From: an uncultured Eggerthella sp.
GTDB taxonomy: Bacteria > Actinomycetota > Coriobacteriia > Coriobacteriales > Eggerthellaceae
Assembly (NCBI GenBank): GCA_900548955.1
Contig: URMQ01000032.1
Location: 1-14,238, forward strand
Reading direction: 5' to 3'
Length of the DNA: 14,238 nt
Below the pieces are notes generated by a model that was given only the letters and a program-made list of their open reading frames with translations, was not told the DNA's origin and made no database searches. This document shows positions 1 through 6,929 of this stretch, in pieces. The translations under genes were made by a program, and so were the position numbers. Numbering within the stretch: position 1 is the stretch's first letter; every line of letters starts with the position of its first letter.

Positions 1-117
1 GAATAAATAAACATCTAACTTTACGAATTATGGGAACAACGGAACATTTCAGCGGTACTTTTTGGAGCCATAGGATTAGCGCCGCTGGTTCCTTTTGTCG
101 CAGGATTCCTTTTATCC

Positions 118-555
118 ATGCGTGATGCCATTATTTCTACGCTCTACGCCCTCTGCTTAGCGGTGATGTTAGCTGGTTTGGGATCGGCATCGCTGATTGG
201 ATGGGATGCTCTTACGTTTGTCTTCATGCCTATCGATTCTAGCTTTACTGATGTGCTTATTCGGGTAGTAAGTGTACCTTCTACCTGGATCATGATTCTT
301 GCTTTAGTGCTCGCTGCTTTGGCTAGTTCGCTTTTATGTGGCTTCGGTAAGCGAGTGTGGTGCATTACAGGCATGCTTTTAGCAGGGGCACTTTTGATTG
401 TGGGGCTAATTTGTGGTTCGCTTATTGATACTATGGGGCGGGAATTTCTGACCGACCCGTATCTTCTTGCACCTGTTATTGGATCAACAGTACTGGCAGT
501 AATTTTGGTCAGTGTTGCTCTTCCAGGGCGTACCATGAGCGACTACGAAGAATAA
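118..555 (+). CDS. Multi-pass membrane protein, N-terminus uncertain or lost
   Basis: I do not recognise a family. The 145 residues hold about three hydrophobic segments (roughly residues 6-27, 56-75 and 82-101) plus one near 117-135, and end in an acidic tail (MSDYEE), so this is an integral membrane protein. The start is doubtful. The ATG at 118 has only a weak, distant AGGA upstream. The same frame stays open back to a stop at 16-18, and its translation (residues such as AVLFGAIGLAPLVPFVAGFL) is another good membrane helix leading straight into the ATG. No ATG, GTG or TTG exists in that 99-bp extension. The gene may therefore be 5'-truncated or frameshifted, with the real N-terminus lost. 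The stop overlaps the end of the convergent phospholipase-like gene by 13 bp, and no terminator is seen there. Confidence 0.5.
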   Translation: MRDAIISTLYALCLAVMLAGLGSASLIGWDALTFVFMPIDSSFTDVLIRVVSVPSTWIMILALVLAALASSLLCGFGKRVWCITGMLLAGALLIVGLICGSLIDTMGREFLTDPYLLAPVIGSTVLAVILVSVALPGRTMSDYEE

Positions 556-1661
556 GGTTTGCCAGAAAAGTTTAAATTGCAGGCAAGTGCTTCTGCTTCA
601 TTAAGAGAAATACCCTCGGAAATATTTCCACAAACAGCTTCAGAAATCTTTCGAGAAGCATTCTGAGAGATATCCTTTGAAGCGCTCTTAAAACTAGTTT
701 CAGAAGCACTTTCAATAATAGTTTCTCCAATAAAACGAGGAATAAGAGAATTTGCTTCTTCAAGGGCGTTATTGAAGATGTCTTCAAAACTGGTGGTGTG
801 TTTTGCATTAGTGAACGGATCTATCCACACGCGATGCTCATGGTTGTCAAAGATGCTTTCGGTAAGCGCAAGAGGGCGATGACAAAATGCCTGAGCAAAT
901 GAATGTCTTTTAAATCTTCGTTCGACCACGCCATAGAGCGTACGCTTGATGCCGCGGGGTGAATACGTCGCGAATTGTACGCGGCGATAGTTGTGTACGC
1001 TTGCAGAAAAAAGATGTGCAGGCGAAAGCTTTTCGTAAGTTTCCCAAAGAGTTGCGCATACAGCATGAGAAATTGCCGCAAGTGATTGTTCGTCTGCTTT
1101 TAAGATTTCTTTATAGGGTTTAAACGATGAAATGGTTAGTCCTTCATGAGTGTAGAGGATCATTTCATCTAGTTCGCTTTCAATAACGGCATGCACTTCA
1201 TGGCCATCGCGTTCGTCTAACCCGTCAATTCCCGCATTGCAGAGGGCAAATTGCTGTGCGTATACAAAAGGATGAGCAGCGCGGTCGAGCAAATAGTGAC
1301 ATAAAAATCCCGCACAATAAGCTTGCACCGTTTTCTTCATATTGGAAGGCGCAAGAGCTGGAGTGCCAGAAATAACATGGAGGAGTTTACCTGGTTTTTT
1401 GTCGTGCATAAGGCTACCAAGTGCACGATATGCGGACAAAGATGGAGAAACTACGCAGAAAAACAGAGGGTCGGGTCCTTGGCTTCCTAAAAGAAAGGCA
1501 TTTCGTTCCTGGACGCTTTTGATAAACGAAGTTGCAGGTAGATTGAGCATTTCGCGTGCAAATTGATGATGTGTGATTATTGCTGGCATAGGTAAACTCG
1601 CATTCTTAACAGAATTTTTAAACTTAGTAGCGCGGGGATACGTATACTTTTCTCCGATCAT
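543..1661 (-). CDS. Zinc-dependent phospholipase C-like protein
   Basis: This resembles the zinc-dependent phospholipase C / S1-P1 nuclease fold. Near residues 122-130 there is H-x3-D-x3-H (HYLLDRAAH), followed by H157-x3-E161 (HAVIESELD). This is the ligand arrangement known from the three-zinc site of Bacillus cereus PC-PLC. GPDPLF at 62-67 and the paired His at 31-32 are further candidate ligands. I see no signal peptide, so a cytoplasmic role or non-classical export is likely. Substrate and activity are not shown by the sequence. The catalytic part ends near residue 315. The last 55 residues are low complexity, with repeated Ser/Ala-Ser/Ile-Ser steps. Homologues usually begin close to the MPAIITHH motif, so Met25 (codon at 1587-1589) is a plausible alternative start. 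Neither start has a strong Shine-Dalgarno site. The gene is single and divergent from the permease at 1789. Confidence 0.8.
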   Translation of the reverse strand: MIGEKYTYPRATKFKNSVKNASLPMPAIITHHQFAREMLNLPATSFIKSVQERNAFLLGSQGPDPLFFCVVSPSLSAYRALGSLMHDKKPGKLLHVISGTPALAPSNMKKTVQAYCAGFLCHYLLDRAAHPFVYAQQFALCNAGIDGLDERDGHEVHAVIESELDEMILYTHEGLTISSFKPYKEILKADEQSLAAISHAVCATLWETYEKLSPAHLFSASVHNYRRVQFATYSPRGIKRTLYGVVERRFKRHSFAQAFCHRPLALTESIFDNHEHRVWIDPFTNAKHTTSFEDIFNNALEEANSLIPRFIGETIIESASETSFKSASKDISQNASRKISEAVCGNISEGISLNEAEALACNLNFSGKPYSS

Positions 1662-1788
1662 AATGAAACTGTTTTATAGTTCGTTCAAGATCTACCACAG
1701 AAAAGCAAGAGCTTTGTAATAAATAGCTTCAAAATGGTTTCTGGCATACCTTCGAAGGTGCATTTCGGAAAGGACTGGATAGGCAGCG

Positions 1789-3018
1789 ATGGCATTTGGT
1801 TTAACTAAAAAGGAATTTAGCTGGGTTTTATACGATGTGGGCAATTCGGCGTTCGTTATGCTTTCGACCGCTCTTATTCCGGTGTACTTCAGCTCTCTTG
1901 CCGAAGAAGGATCTTCGATTGTTGTTGCTTGGGGTTATGCCGAAACTGTTGCTTCGCTTATTCTGGCACTTTTAATGCCCTTCTTGGGTAGTCTGGCAGA
2001 CTTGGCAGGCAACAAGAAAAAATTCCTTATTGGTTTTGCGGGAACGGGCGCGGTTGCCTGTGCTGCTTTAGGTGTTCCGCAACATGCGTTAGCTTTCTTG
2101 GTTGTTTATGTGGTTTCTTCGGTAATGCTTAATGGATCCATGGTGTTCTATGATGCCTTTTTGATTGATGCCACTACAGAAGAGCGCTATGACAAGGTTT
2201 CATCGCATGGCTATGCTTGGGGCTATATTGGATCGTGTATTCCGTTTATTGCTTGTTTGGCGGTAGTGCTTGGTGGCTCTGCTATTGGCATCGATATGGG
2301 TACAGGCATGAAAATAGCCTTTGTTATTACTGCGCTGTGGTGGATAGCATTTACAATTCCTATCGTAAAAAACGTTACGCAGACCCACTATCGCGAACAC
2401 ACCGATCATGTTTTTAAAACTACCTTCGATAGTCTGAAAAGCACCATGAAGGATATTGCACATGATAAACGCTTGCTATTCTTCCTCATTGCGTTTTTCT
2501 TTTATATCGACGGTGTTCATACGGTAATTAAAATGTCTACCAGCTATGGTACCGATTTAGGAATTGATTCTACGCAGCTGGTGCTGGCTTTGTTAGTTAC
2601 CCAGTTTGTAGCATTCCCTTCGGCTATTGCTTATGGCAACTTAGCGAAGCGTTTTGGTACCAGAAATATGCTGCTTGTTGGTGTATTCGCTTATTTCTGT
2701 ATTGTTATGTTTGCAGCCTTCTTCTTGAAAACCGCTACGGAATTTTGGATTTTGGCAATTTGCGTGGGTCTTTTCCAAGGCGGTATTCAGGCGCTTTCTC
2801 GCTCGGAATACGGAAAGCTTATTCCTAAAGATAAGGCCAACGAATACTACGGATTTTTCGATATCTTTGGCAAATATGCGGCAGTAATGGGAACGTTTTT
2901 GGTGAGTGTCTTTACTCAGTTAACGGGCAATCCGTCTTTTGGTGTTCTATCTATTGCTGTGTTGTTTGTGATTGGCTTTTTCTTCCTGCGAGCTATGCCA
3001 GCAAAAGAAGCTAAGTAG
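1789..3018 (+). CDS. MFS permease, UMF1 (Atg22-like) type
   Basis: This 409-residue polytopic protein has about 12 hydrophobic segments, typical of the major facilitator superfamily. The N-terminal motif SWVLYDVGNSAF, the WGYAETVASLILA segment, the GSLADLAGNKKK loop (the usual MFS motif-A position) and SSHGYAWGYIGS are hallmarks of the UMF1 family, related to the yeast vacuolar effluxer Atg22. The substrate is unknown; amino-acid export is suggested for Atg22 but cannot be transferred here. A long hydrophilic central loop (about 195-225) separates the two six-helix halves. The ATG is preceded by a weak ATAGG at 5-nt spacing, with an AAAGG further upstream. The gene stands alone, divergent from the phospholipase-like gene and convergent with the pyridoxal kinase gene. 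Confidence 0.85.
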   Translation: MAFGLTKKEFSWVLYDVGNSAFVMLSTALIPVYFSSLAEEGSSIVVAWGYAETVASLILALLMPFLGSLADLAGNKKKFLIGFAGTGAVACAALGVPQHALAFLVVYVVSSVMLNGSMVFYDAFLIDATTEERYDKVSSHGYAWGYIGSCIPFIACLAVVLGGSAIGIDMGTGMKIAFVITALWWIAFTIPIVKNVTQTHYREHTDHVFKTTFDSLKSTMKDIAHDKRLLFFLIAFFFYIDGVHTVIKMSTSYGTDLGIDSTQLVLALLVTQFVAFPSAIAYGNLAKRFGTRNMLLVGVFAYFCIVMFAAFFLKTATEFWILAICVGLFQGGIQALSRSEYGKLIPKDKANEYYGFFDIFGKYAAVMGTFLVSVFTQLTGNPSFGVLSIAVLFVIGFFFLRAMPAKEAK

Positions 3019-3023
3019 AATTA

Positions 3024-3080
3024 AGTGAGCCATACTTGCGCAAGTGCTACGCAAACAAAGTGAGTCATACTTGCGCAAGT
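3024..3080. repeat. Two 22-bp direct repeats, each with a 12-bp perfect palindrome
   Basis: Copies at 3024-3045 and 3059-3080 read AGTGAGYCATACTTGCGCAAGT and differ at one base. Each ends in the perfect palindrome ACTTGCGCAAGT (3034-3045 and 3069-3080), with centres 35 bp apart. They lie just after the permease stop and before the convergent kinase gene. No T-tract follows, so these are not ordinary terminators. Protein-binding sites or an interspersed repeat are possible. Confidence 0.85.
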
Positions 3081-3097
3081 TGACTACGAGGTTTTGG

Positions 3098-3157
3098 AAT
3101 TTTGTTACCGGGATTGAGCAATTTTGCTACCGGATTTAGTAATCTTGCAGGCAGCTC
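3098..3157. repeat. Degenerate tandem repeat of about 21-22 bp
   Basis: Units AATTTTGTTACCGGGATTGA (3098 onward, 22 bp) and AATTTTGCTACCGGATTTAG (3120 onward, 21 bp) abut. A weaker third copy (AATCTTGCAGGCAG) starts at 3141 and runs into the end of the kinase gene. The function is unknown; it could be a decayed intergenic repeat. Confidence 0.55.
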
Positions 3158-4039
3158 TTATAAAGATTTGTTTTGCAGCAAATCCGCAATGCGGCCAATT
3201 AAAAGTTCGAAGCTTACACCACGGTCTTTAAAGTTTGGCTGCTTGCTGGAAACAATCATGGCATCATGCGTAAGGTCGCCCGCAAAGGCAACTGCATCCT
3301 GCAGGGTTCTGCCAGCCATGATAGCGGCAAGTAAGCAGGAGCAATACAAATCACCCGTTCCATGAAGCATGTAGGGTAGGTATTCGTTAGATGCTTCAAA
3401 GAAATCGATATTTACGCCAGCAGCAAAGTTGCGAATCAAACCGTCGTCGCGTTGGATGCCTTTGAGCACTACATTTTTCGCGCCTTTAGCAATAAGTGCA
3501 TCAATTATGCGTTTTGCTTCATCATCGCTAATATTGGTACCATGCCATTCTTCGCCAAGGATAATGGCGGCTTCAGTTAAGTTTGGAGTCAAAATATCGG
3601 CATCGCAGGCTAAATCAGCCATTGCAGCGCACAGTTCTGGGGTATAGGTGGGGTATACCTTGCCGTGGTCTGCCATTACGGGGTCTACCACGCGCAGCGC
3701 TTTGGGGTAGCGTTCGTATAGGCTGCGAATAATATCAACTTGTTCAGGTGCTCCCAAAAAGCCTGAATACACCGCATCAATCTCCACGCCGATGTTTTGC
3801 CAAGCTGCTAAATAATCGGGCAAAATATCGGTGGTGTCATGCATATACCAGCCAGGAAAAGCGGTGTGGGACGAAAATAATCCCGTGGGAACGGGGCACA
3901 CATCGCATCCGCCTGCAGATACTACTGGAATAGCAATGCCCAATGAGCATTTGCCATATCCGCATAAGTCGTGTACTGCAGCTACTCGGGGGATATAGTC
4001 GGGATTGGCTTTCCGATCATACAAAACGGTCTGCGTCAT
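3158..4039 (-). CDS. pdxY: Pyridoxal/pyridoxamine kinase (PfkB-like)
   Basis: This kinase phosphorylates the 5' hydroxyl of pyridoxal or pyridoxamine using ATP, in vitamin B6 salvage in the cytoplasm. The 293 residues match the usual family length. Visible motifs are the N-terminal AAVHDLCGYGKCSL (substrate side), SSHTAFPGW near 57-64, VVDPVMADHGKVYP (117-130), TPNLTEA (151-157) and HGTGDLYCSCLLAA (226-239). In the last, Asp230 of GTGD is the expected catalytic base. The overall style, with a Gly-Tyr-Gly-Lys-Cys-Ser N-terminus, resembles the pyridoxamine kinases of Gram-positive anaerobes more than E. coli PdxY, so the exact substrate preference is inference. Its ATG overlaps the stop of the upstream 63-aa membrane protein gene (ATGA), so the two are probably co-transcribed and translationally coupled. 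Confidence 0.87.
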   Translation of the reverse strand: MTQTVLYDRKANPDYIPRVAAVHDLCGYGKCSLGIAIPVVSAGGCDVCPVPTGLFSSHTAFPGWYMHDTTDILPDYLAAWQNIGVEIDAVYSGFLGAPEQVDIIRSLYERYPKALRVVDPVMADHGKVYPTYTPELCAAMADLACDADILTPNLTEAAIILGEEWHGTNISDDEAKRIIDALIAKGAKNVVLKGIQRDDGLIRNFAAGVNIDFFEASNEYLPYMLHGTGDLYCSCLLAAIMAGRTLQDAVAFAGDLTHDAMIVSSKQPNFKDRGVSFELLIGRIADLLQNKSL

Positions 4040-4227
4040 TTTGTTTCTTCTTCCTCTTCAAATTTCCAATCGTCATCTTTTACGTTACCACGATCTTTGA
4101 AGGTCTTGCGGGTCCTGCGCTCGAGGATTGCAGCGACCAGGGTTGACGCAATTAAAAACACAAGAACTAAACATCCGATACCAGGCATCGTTTCAAACAG
4201 GAAATGATATAACGCCGCAAAATCCAT
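4036..4227 (-). CDS. Small single-pass membrane protein upstream of pdxY
   Basis: I cannot name a family. The 63 residues contain one strong membrane helix (about 16-35, GIGCLVLVFLIASTLVAAIL), then a basic stretch (ERRTRKTFKDR) and a very acidic tail (DDDWKFEEEEE). The basic side after the helix suggests the C-terminus is cytoplasmic. An AGGAAGGA Shine-Dalgarno-like site lies 12 nt before the ATG. The TGA stop shares bases with the ATG of pdxY. That overlap, together with the coherent protein composition, is the main evidence that the gene is real. The contribution of a membrane anchor to B6 salvage is unclear; the pair may simply share expression. Confidence 0.75.
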   Translation of the reverse strand: MDFAALYHFLFETMPGIGCLVLVFLIASTLVAAILERRTRKTFKDRGNVKDDDWKFEEEEETK

Positions 4228-4320
4228 GATTTTCGTTGATCCTTCCTGAATTTCTTTTACATTTTTCTGTTCATTACGCTAACCCTCTGAGTGATACCGC
4301 AGAAGATTAGTGAATAAGAG

Positions 4321-4326
4321 TATACT
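4321..4326 (+). promoter_or_regulatory. Candidate -10 box for serS
   Basis: TATACT lies 60 bp before the serS ATG. It is part of the palindrome AGTATACT (4319-4326), so it also presents a -10-like box to the minus-strand pdxY pair. No good -35 box is seen on either strand, so the call is tentative. Confidence 0.3.
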
Positions 4327-4385
4327 AACGCTACTGATTATCTTAATAAATTTACCAAGTAGTAAAGTACGTCGAAAGGACAGTC

Positions 4386-5669
4386 ATGCTAGACATCCGG
4401 TTCGTCCGCGAACACCTTGATGAAGTTGCCACTGCAATGAAAAACCGCAACCATTCATGGGACTCTGAATATTTCAAAGAGTTGGACGAATCAAGGCGCT
4501 CGTTAATTGGTCAAGAAGAAGAACTACTCAATCAGCGCAATGTACTTTCTAAGTCTATTGGTAAGTTGATGAGTGAAGGCAAAAAGGATGAAGCTGAGGC
4601 AGTTAAGGCCCAGGTTTCTGAATTGAAGGATCGCATTGCAGAACTTAGCGTAAAGCGTGCTGAAGCTGAAGAAAAGTTGAATGATTTATTACTCGGCACT
4701 CCTAACATGCCTGCTGACTCTACGCCTGTAGGTAAAGACGAAAACGACAATCCTGAAGTTCGTCGTTGGGGCACCCCGCGTGATTTTGAGGCTGAGGGTA
4801 TTGAAATGAAGCCTCATTGGGACTTGGGCGCAGATTTAGGCATCATCGATTCGGAGCGTGCGGTAAAGCTTGCTGGTAGCCGCTTTGTATTGCTCGGTGG
4901 CCTTGGCGCTCGTTTGGAGCGCGCACTGATCAACTTCATGGCAGACACTCATATTTCTCGTGGTTATAAAGAGTGGTGGTGTCCTGCGATGGCAAATGCT
5001 ACTACACTTACTGGCACTGGTCAGCTTCCGAAGTTTGAAGACGACCTGTTCAAAACACGTGAGGGCATGTACCTTATTCCTACTGCTGAAGTTCAGCTGA
5101 CCAACATTCATTCTGGCGAAGTTTTGGATGTTTCTGATTTGCCATTGAAGTATTGCGCATTTACGCCATGTTTCCGCGAAGAAGCAGGTTCTGCTGGTCG
5201 CGATACCCGCGGTCTTATTCGTGTTCATCAGTTCGACAAGGTAGAAATGGTGAAGTATGCAAAGCCAGAAGAAAGCTATGATGACTTAGAGGCTATGGTT
5301 GCAGATGCAGAAAATATTCTGCAACTGTTGGGCTTGCCTTATCGTGTTATCTCTTTGTGCACAGGTGACATTGGCTTCTCTGCCGCTAAGACCTACGACT
5401 TGGAAGTTTGGTTGCCTTCCTACAATGCTTACAAAGAAATTTCTTCTTGCTCTAACTGCGTAGATTTCCAGGCGCGTCGTGCAAATATTAAGTACCGTGA
5501 TCCTGAAAACTTCAAGGGTAGCCGTCTTGTTCACACCTTGAATGGTTCTGGTTTGGCGGTTGGTCGTACTATGGCTGCTGTTTTGGAAAACTATCAGCAG
5601 GCTGACGGATCAGTTAAGGTTCCTGATGTTTTGGTTCCTTACATGGGCGGCGTTGAGGTTATTCGCTAA
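4386..5669 (+). CDS. serS: Seryl-tRNA synthetase
   Basis: This class II synthetase charges tRNA-Ser (and tRNA-Sec if present) with serine using ATP. The 427 residues match the bacterial family length. Residues 1-105 begin MLDIRFVREH and form the typical long antiparallel coiled coil that grips the tRNA variable arm. Class II motif 1 lies near 175-205, TAE at 233-235 contacts serine, motif 2 is FREEAGSAGRDTRG (263-276) with the following RVHQF, and motif 3 is NGSGLAVGRTMAAVLEN (386-402). All key residues appear intact. AAAGGA sits 5 nt before the ATG. Codon choice is strongly biased (GCT, GTT, CGT), as expected for a highly expressed gene. It heads a plus-strand cluster with the next gene 12 bp downstream. 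Confidence 0.97.
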   Translation: MLDIRFVREHLDEVATAMKNRNHSWDSEYFKELDESRRSLIGQEEELLNQRNVLSKSIGKLMSEGKKDEAEAVKAQVSELKDRIAELSVKRAEAEEKLNDLLLGTPNMPADSTPVGKDENDNPEVRRWGTPRDFEAEGIEMKPHWDLGADLGIIDSERAVKLAGSRFVLLGGLGARLERALINFMADTHISRGYKEWWCPAMANATTLTGTGQLPKFEDDLFKTREGMYLIPTAEVQLTNIHSGEVLDVSDLPLKYCAFTPCFREEAGSAGRDTRGLIRVHQFDKVEMVKYAKPEESYDDLEAMVADAENILQLLGLPYRVISLCTGDIGFSAAKTYDLEVWLPSYNAYKEISSCSNCVDFQARRANIKYRDPENFKGSRLVHTLNGSGLAVGRTMAAVLENYQQADGSVKVPDVLVPYMGGVEVIR

Positions 5670-5681
5670 ATTTACTCCTGA

Positions 5682-6404
5682 ATGGTAGCTAAAAAGACAG
5701 ACAAACAATCCATGGATGGGCGCTCTCAAAAGAAGCGCCCATCTGCTGCTGGAAAAAAGGTGGCGCAAGGATCGCGCATCACCACCACCGCTTCTTCTAA
5801 AACAGGAACACCTAGGCTAGATCGCAATGCGCTCAAGCAGAAAAAGAGCGCTTTGGATAGTTCGGGCTTCAAAGAGAAAAGTATCTTCGATAAGTCAGCT
5901 ATAAACGATTCAGGATCTTTGCTTGAAGCACCTGTTCAAAGTGGGTTTATAAATAGCGAATCAGCTGTTGAAGAAGAATCTTTTAAGGAAACAATTCACA
6001 AGGGTAAATCCTTTAATAAAGCAGGCAAGCCCTCCAAACGCAAAGGTATTTCACGACGTTTTCTTGTTGGATCACTTATAGTAATTGCACTGCTGGTTAT
6101 TGGCACGGGGCTTTTAGCTTGGAATCAGTGGTTCCGCTATGATGACAAGGCTGATATACAGGGCACATGGGTGATAGAGGGTTCTAGCCAAACCATTACG
6201 TTTACCGATGCCGATATTGTGATGACGTCAGAGGTTTCCTATCCCTACACGCTTGATACGTTCCAAAAAACCATCTCGTTTTCTTTCAAACAATATAACG
6301 GGTCTGGATCGTATTCCTTTTCTCCTGAGCGAACTACGTTGGTAATCACAGAAACTGATGCAGATTCAGGGGAAAAAGTATCGACCAAACTGGTGAAACA
6401 ATGA
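5682..6404 (+). CDS. Single-pass membrane protein with basic N-terminus and small extracytoplasmic beta domain
   Basis: No family is recognised. Residues 1-125 are Lys/Ser/Arg-rich and probably disordered in the cytoplasm. About 127-149 is one membrane helix (FLVGSLIVIALLVIGTGLLA). The last 85 residues alternate polar and hydrophobic residues (IQGTWVIEG, QTITFTD, ISFSFKQYNGSGSYSF, TTLVITETD), which suggests a small beta-sandwich or lipocalin-like domain outside the cell. The IQGTW start and TTLVIT end resemble small lipocalin-like domains of Gram-positive lipoproteins, but I cannot assign one. No Shine-Dalgarno site precedes the ATG. The serS stop is 12 nt upstream, so reinitiation is likely. 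The 3' end overlaps the next gene by ATGA, implying coupled translation. Confidence 0.8.
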   Translation: MVAKKTDKQSMDGRSQKKRPSAAGKKVAQGSRITTTASSKTGTPRLDRNALKQKKSALDSSGFKEKSIFDKSAINDSGSLLEAPVQSGFINSESAVEEESFKETIHKGKSFNKAGKPSKRKGISRRFLVGSLIVIALLVIGTGLLAWNQWFRYDDKADIQGTWVIEGSSQTITFTDADIVMTSEVSYPYTLDTFQKTISFSFKQYNGSGSYSFSPERTTLVITETDADSGEKVSTKLVKQ

Positions 6405-6838
6405 CCGCTCCGCTTGCCGTTGAGCACATTCGCGTTCGCCCCGATAGGATTGAAACACTTATTCGTGTAAGTGATGAGTGTTTTGCTTGCACCAATGAGC
6501 AGCTTATTAAGCGAGTCTTGAAGATTTGTCCTACGTTGGGGATGCATGCGTGTCGCAATCATAAAGGGCGACTGTTTTCTGATGTAATGAATCACACGTC
6601 AACACCGCATCTTCTAGAACATATGGTGATAGATGGGCAAACGCATCGCGCTAAAGATGAAGCGCGTGTTTTTACAGGAACAACGCAGTGGACTAGCGAA
6701 GATGGCCTAGTGGCGCAGGTGGTTTTTTCCTACGAAGACGATTTGGTGGCGCTTGGGGTTTTGGATCAATGCGTGAAAACATTAAACGATATCCTGCTAG
6801 ATGTAACCAAGACGGCATGTGAACAACATAGCCTGTAG
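6401..6838 (+). CDS. Stand-alone protein resembling the cyanophycin synthetase N-terminal domain
   Basis: This 145-residue soluble protein resembles the N-terminal domain of cyanophycin synthetase (CphA-like). The HLLEH at 70-74 and following IDGQ (77-80), then FTGTTQW (91-97), VVFSYEDDLVALGVL (107-121) and the closing CVKTLNDIL helix follow the order I associate with that domain: the conserved [HY]xxEH-x5-Q helix, a GxT segment, an acidic 'Y-E-D' strand and an Ala-rich helix. In CphA this domain precedes the ATP-grasp and Mur-ligase parts and helps bind polymer. Here it is free, with neither part attached. The gene overlaps the preceding membrane protein gene by ATGA and is followed 91 bp later by an ATP-grasp-like gene. 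The family match is from memory of motif order and is moderate in certainty. The stop codon lies inside a 26-bp tandem duplication. Confidence 0.65.
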   Translation: MTAPLAVEHIRVRPDRIETLIRVSDECFACTNEQLIKRVLKICPTLGMHACRNHKGRLFSDVMNHTSTPHLLEHMVIDGQTHRAKDEARVFTGTTQWTSEDGLVAQVVFSYEDDLVALGVLDQCVKTLNDILLDVTKTACEQHSL

Positions 6839-6866
6839 TTGCATATGAACAACATAGTCCGTAGTT
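6815..6866. repeat. 26-bp tandem duplication across a stop codon
   Basis: GCATGTGAACAACATAGCCT... (6815-6840) is followed directly by GCATATGAACAACATAGTCC... (6841-6866). The units are 26 bp with 3 mismatches. The first unit carries the last codons and TAG of the CphA-N-like gene. Because 26 is not a multiple of three, the second copy is non-coding in that frame. Confidence 0.9.
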
Positions 6867-6929
6867 AAAAGATGGGCAGTAAAGCGGTAAGTGAATAAAA
6901 ATCCTCAGTTAAAAAAGAAAGGCAAGTGT

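Noticed and set aside
3102..3365. Plus-strand 87-aa open frame over the end of pdxY
   Set aside because: It runs antisense to the conserved kinase and reads through the intergenic tandem repeat, so it is a shadow.
4284..4306. T-box-like word (GTGATACCGCAG) before serS
   Set aside because: It resembles the TGGNACCGCG T-box core, but only about 57 bp separate it from the divergent gene, too little for a stem I, and no terminator or antiterminator follows.
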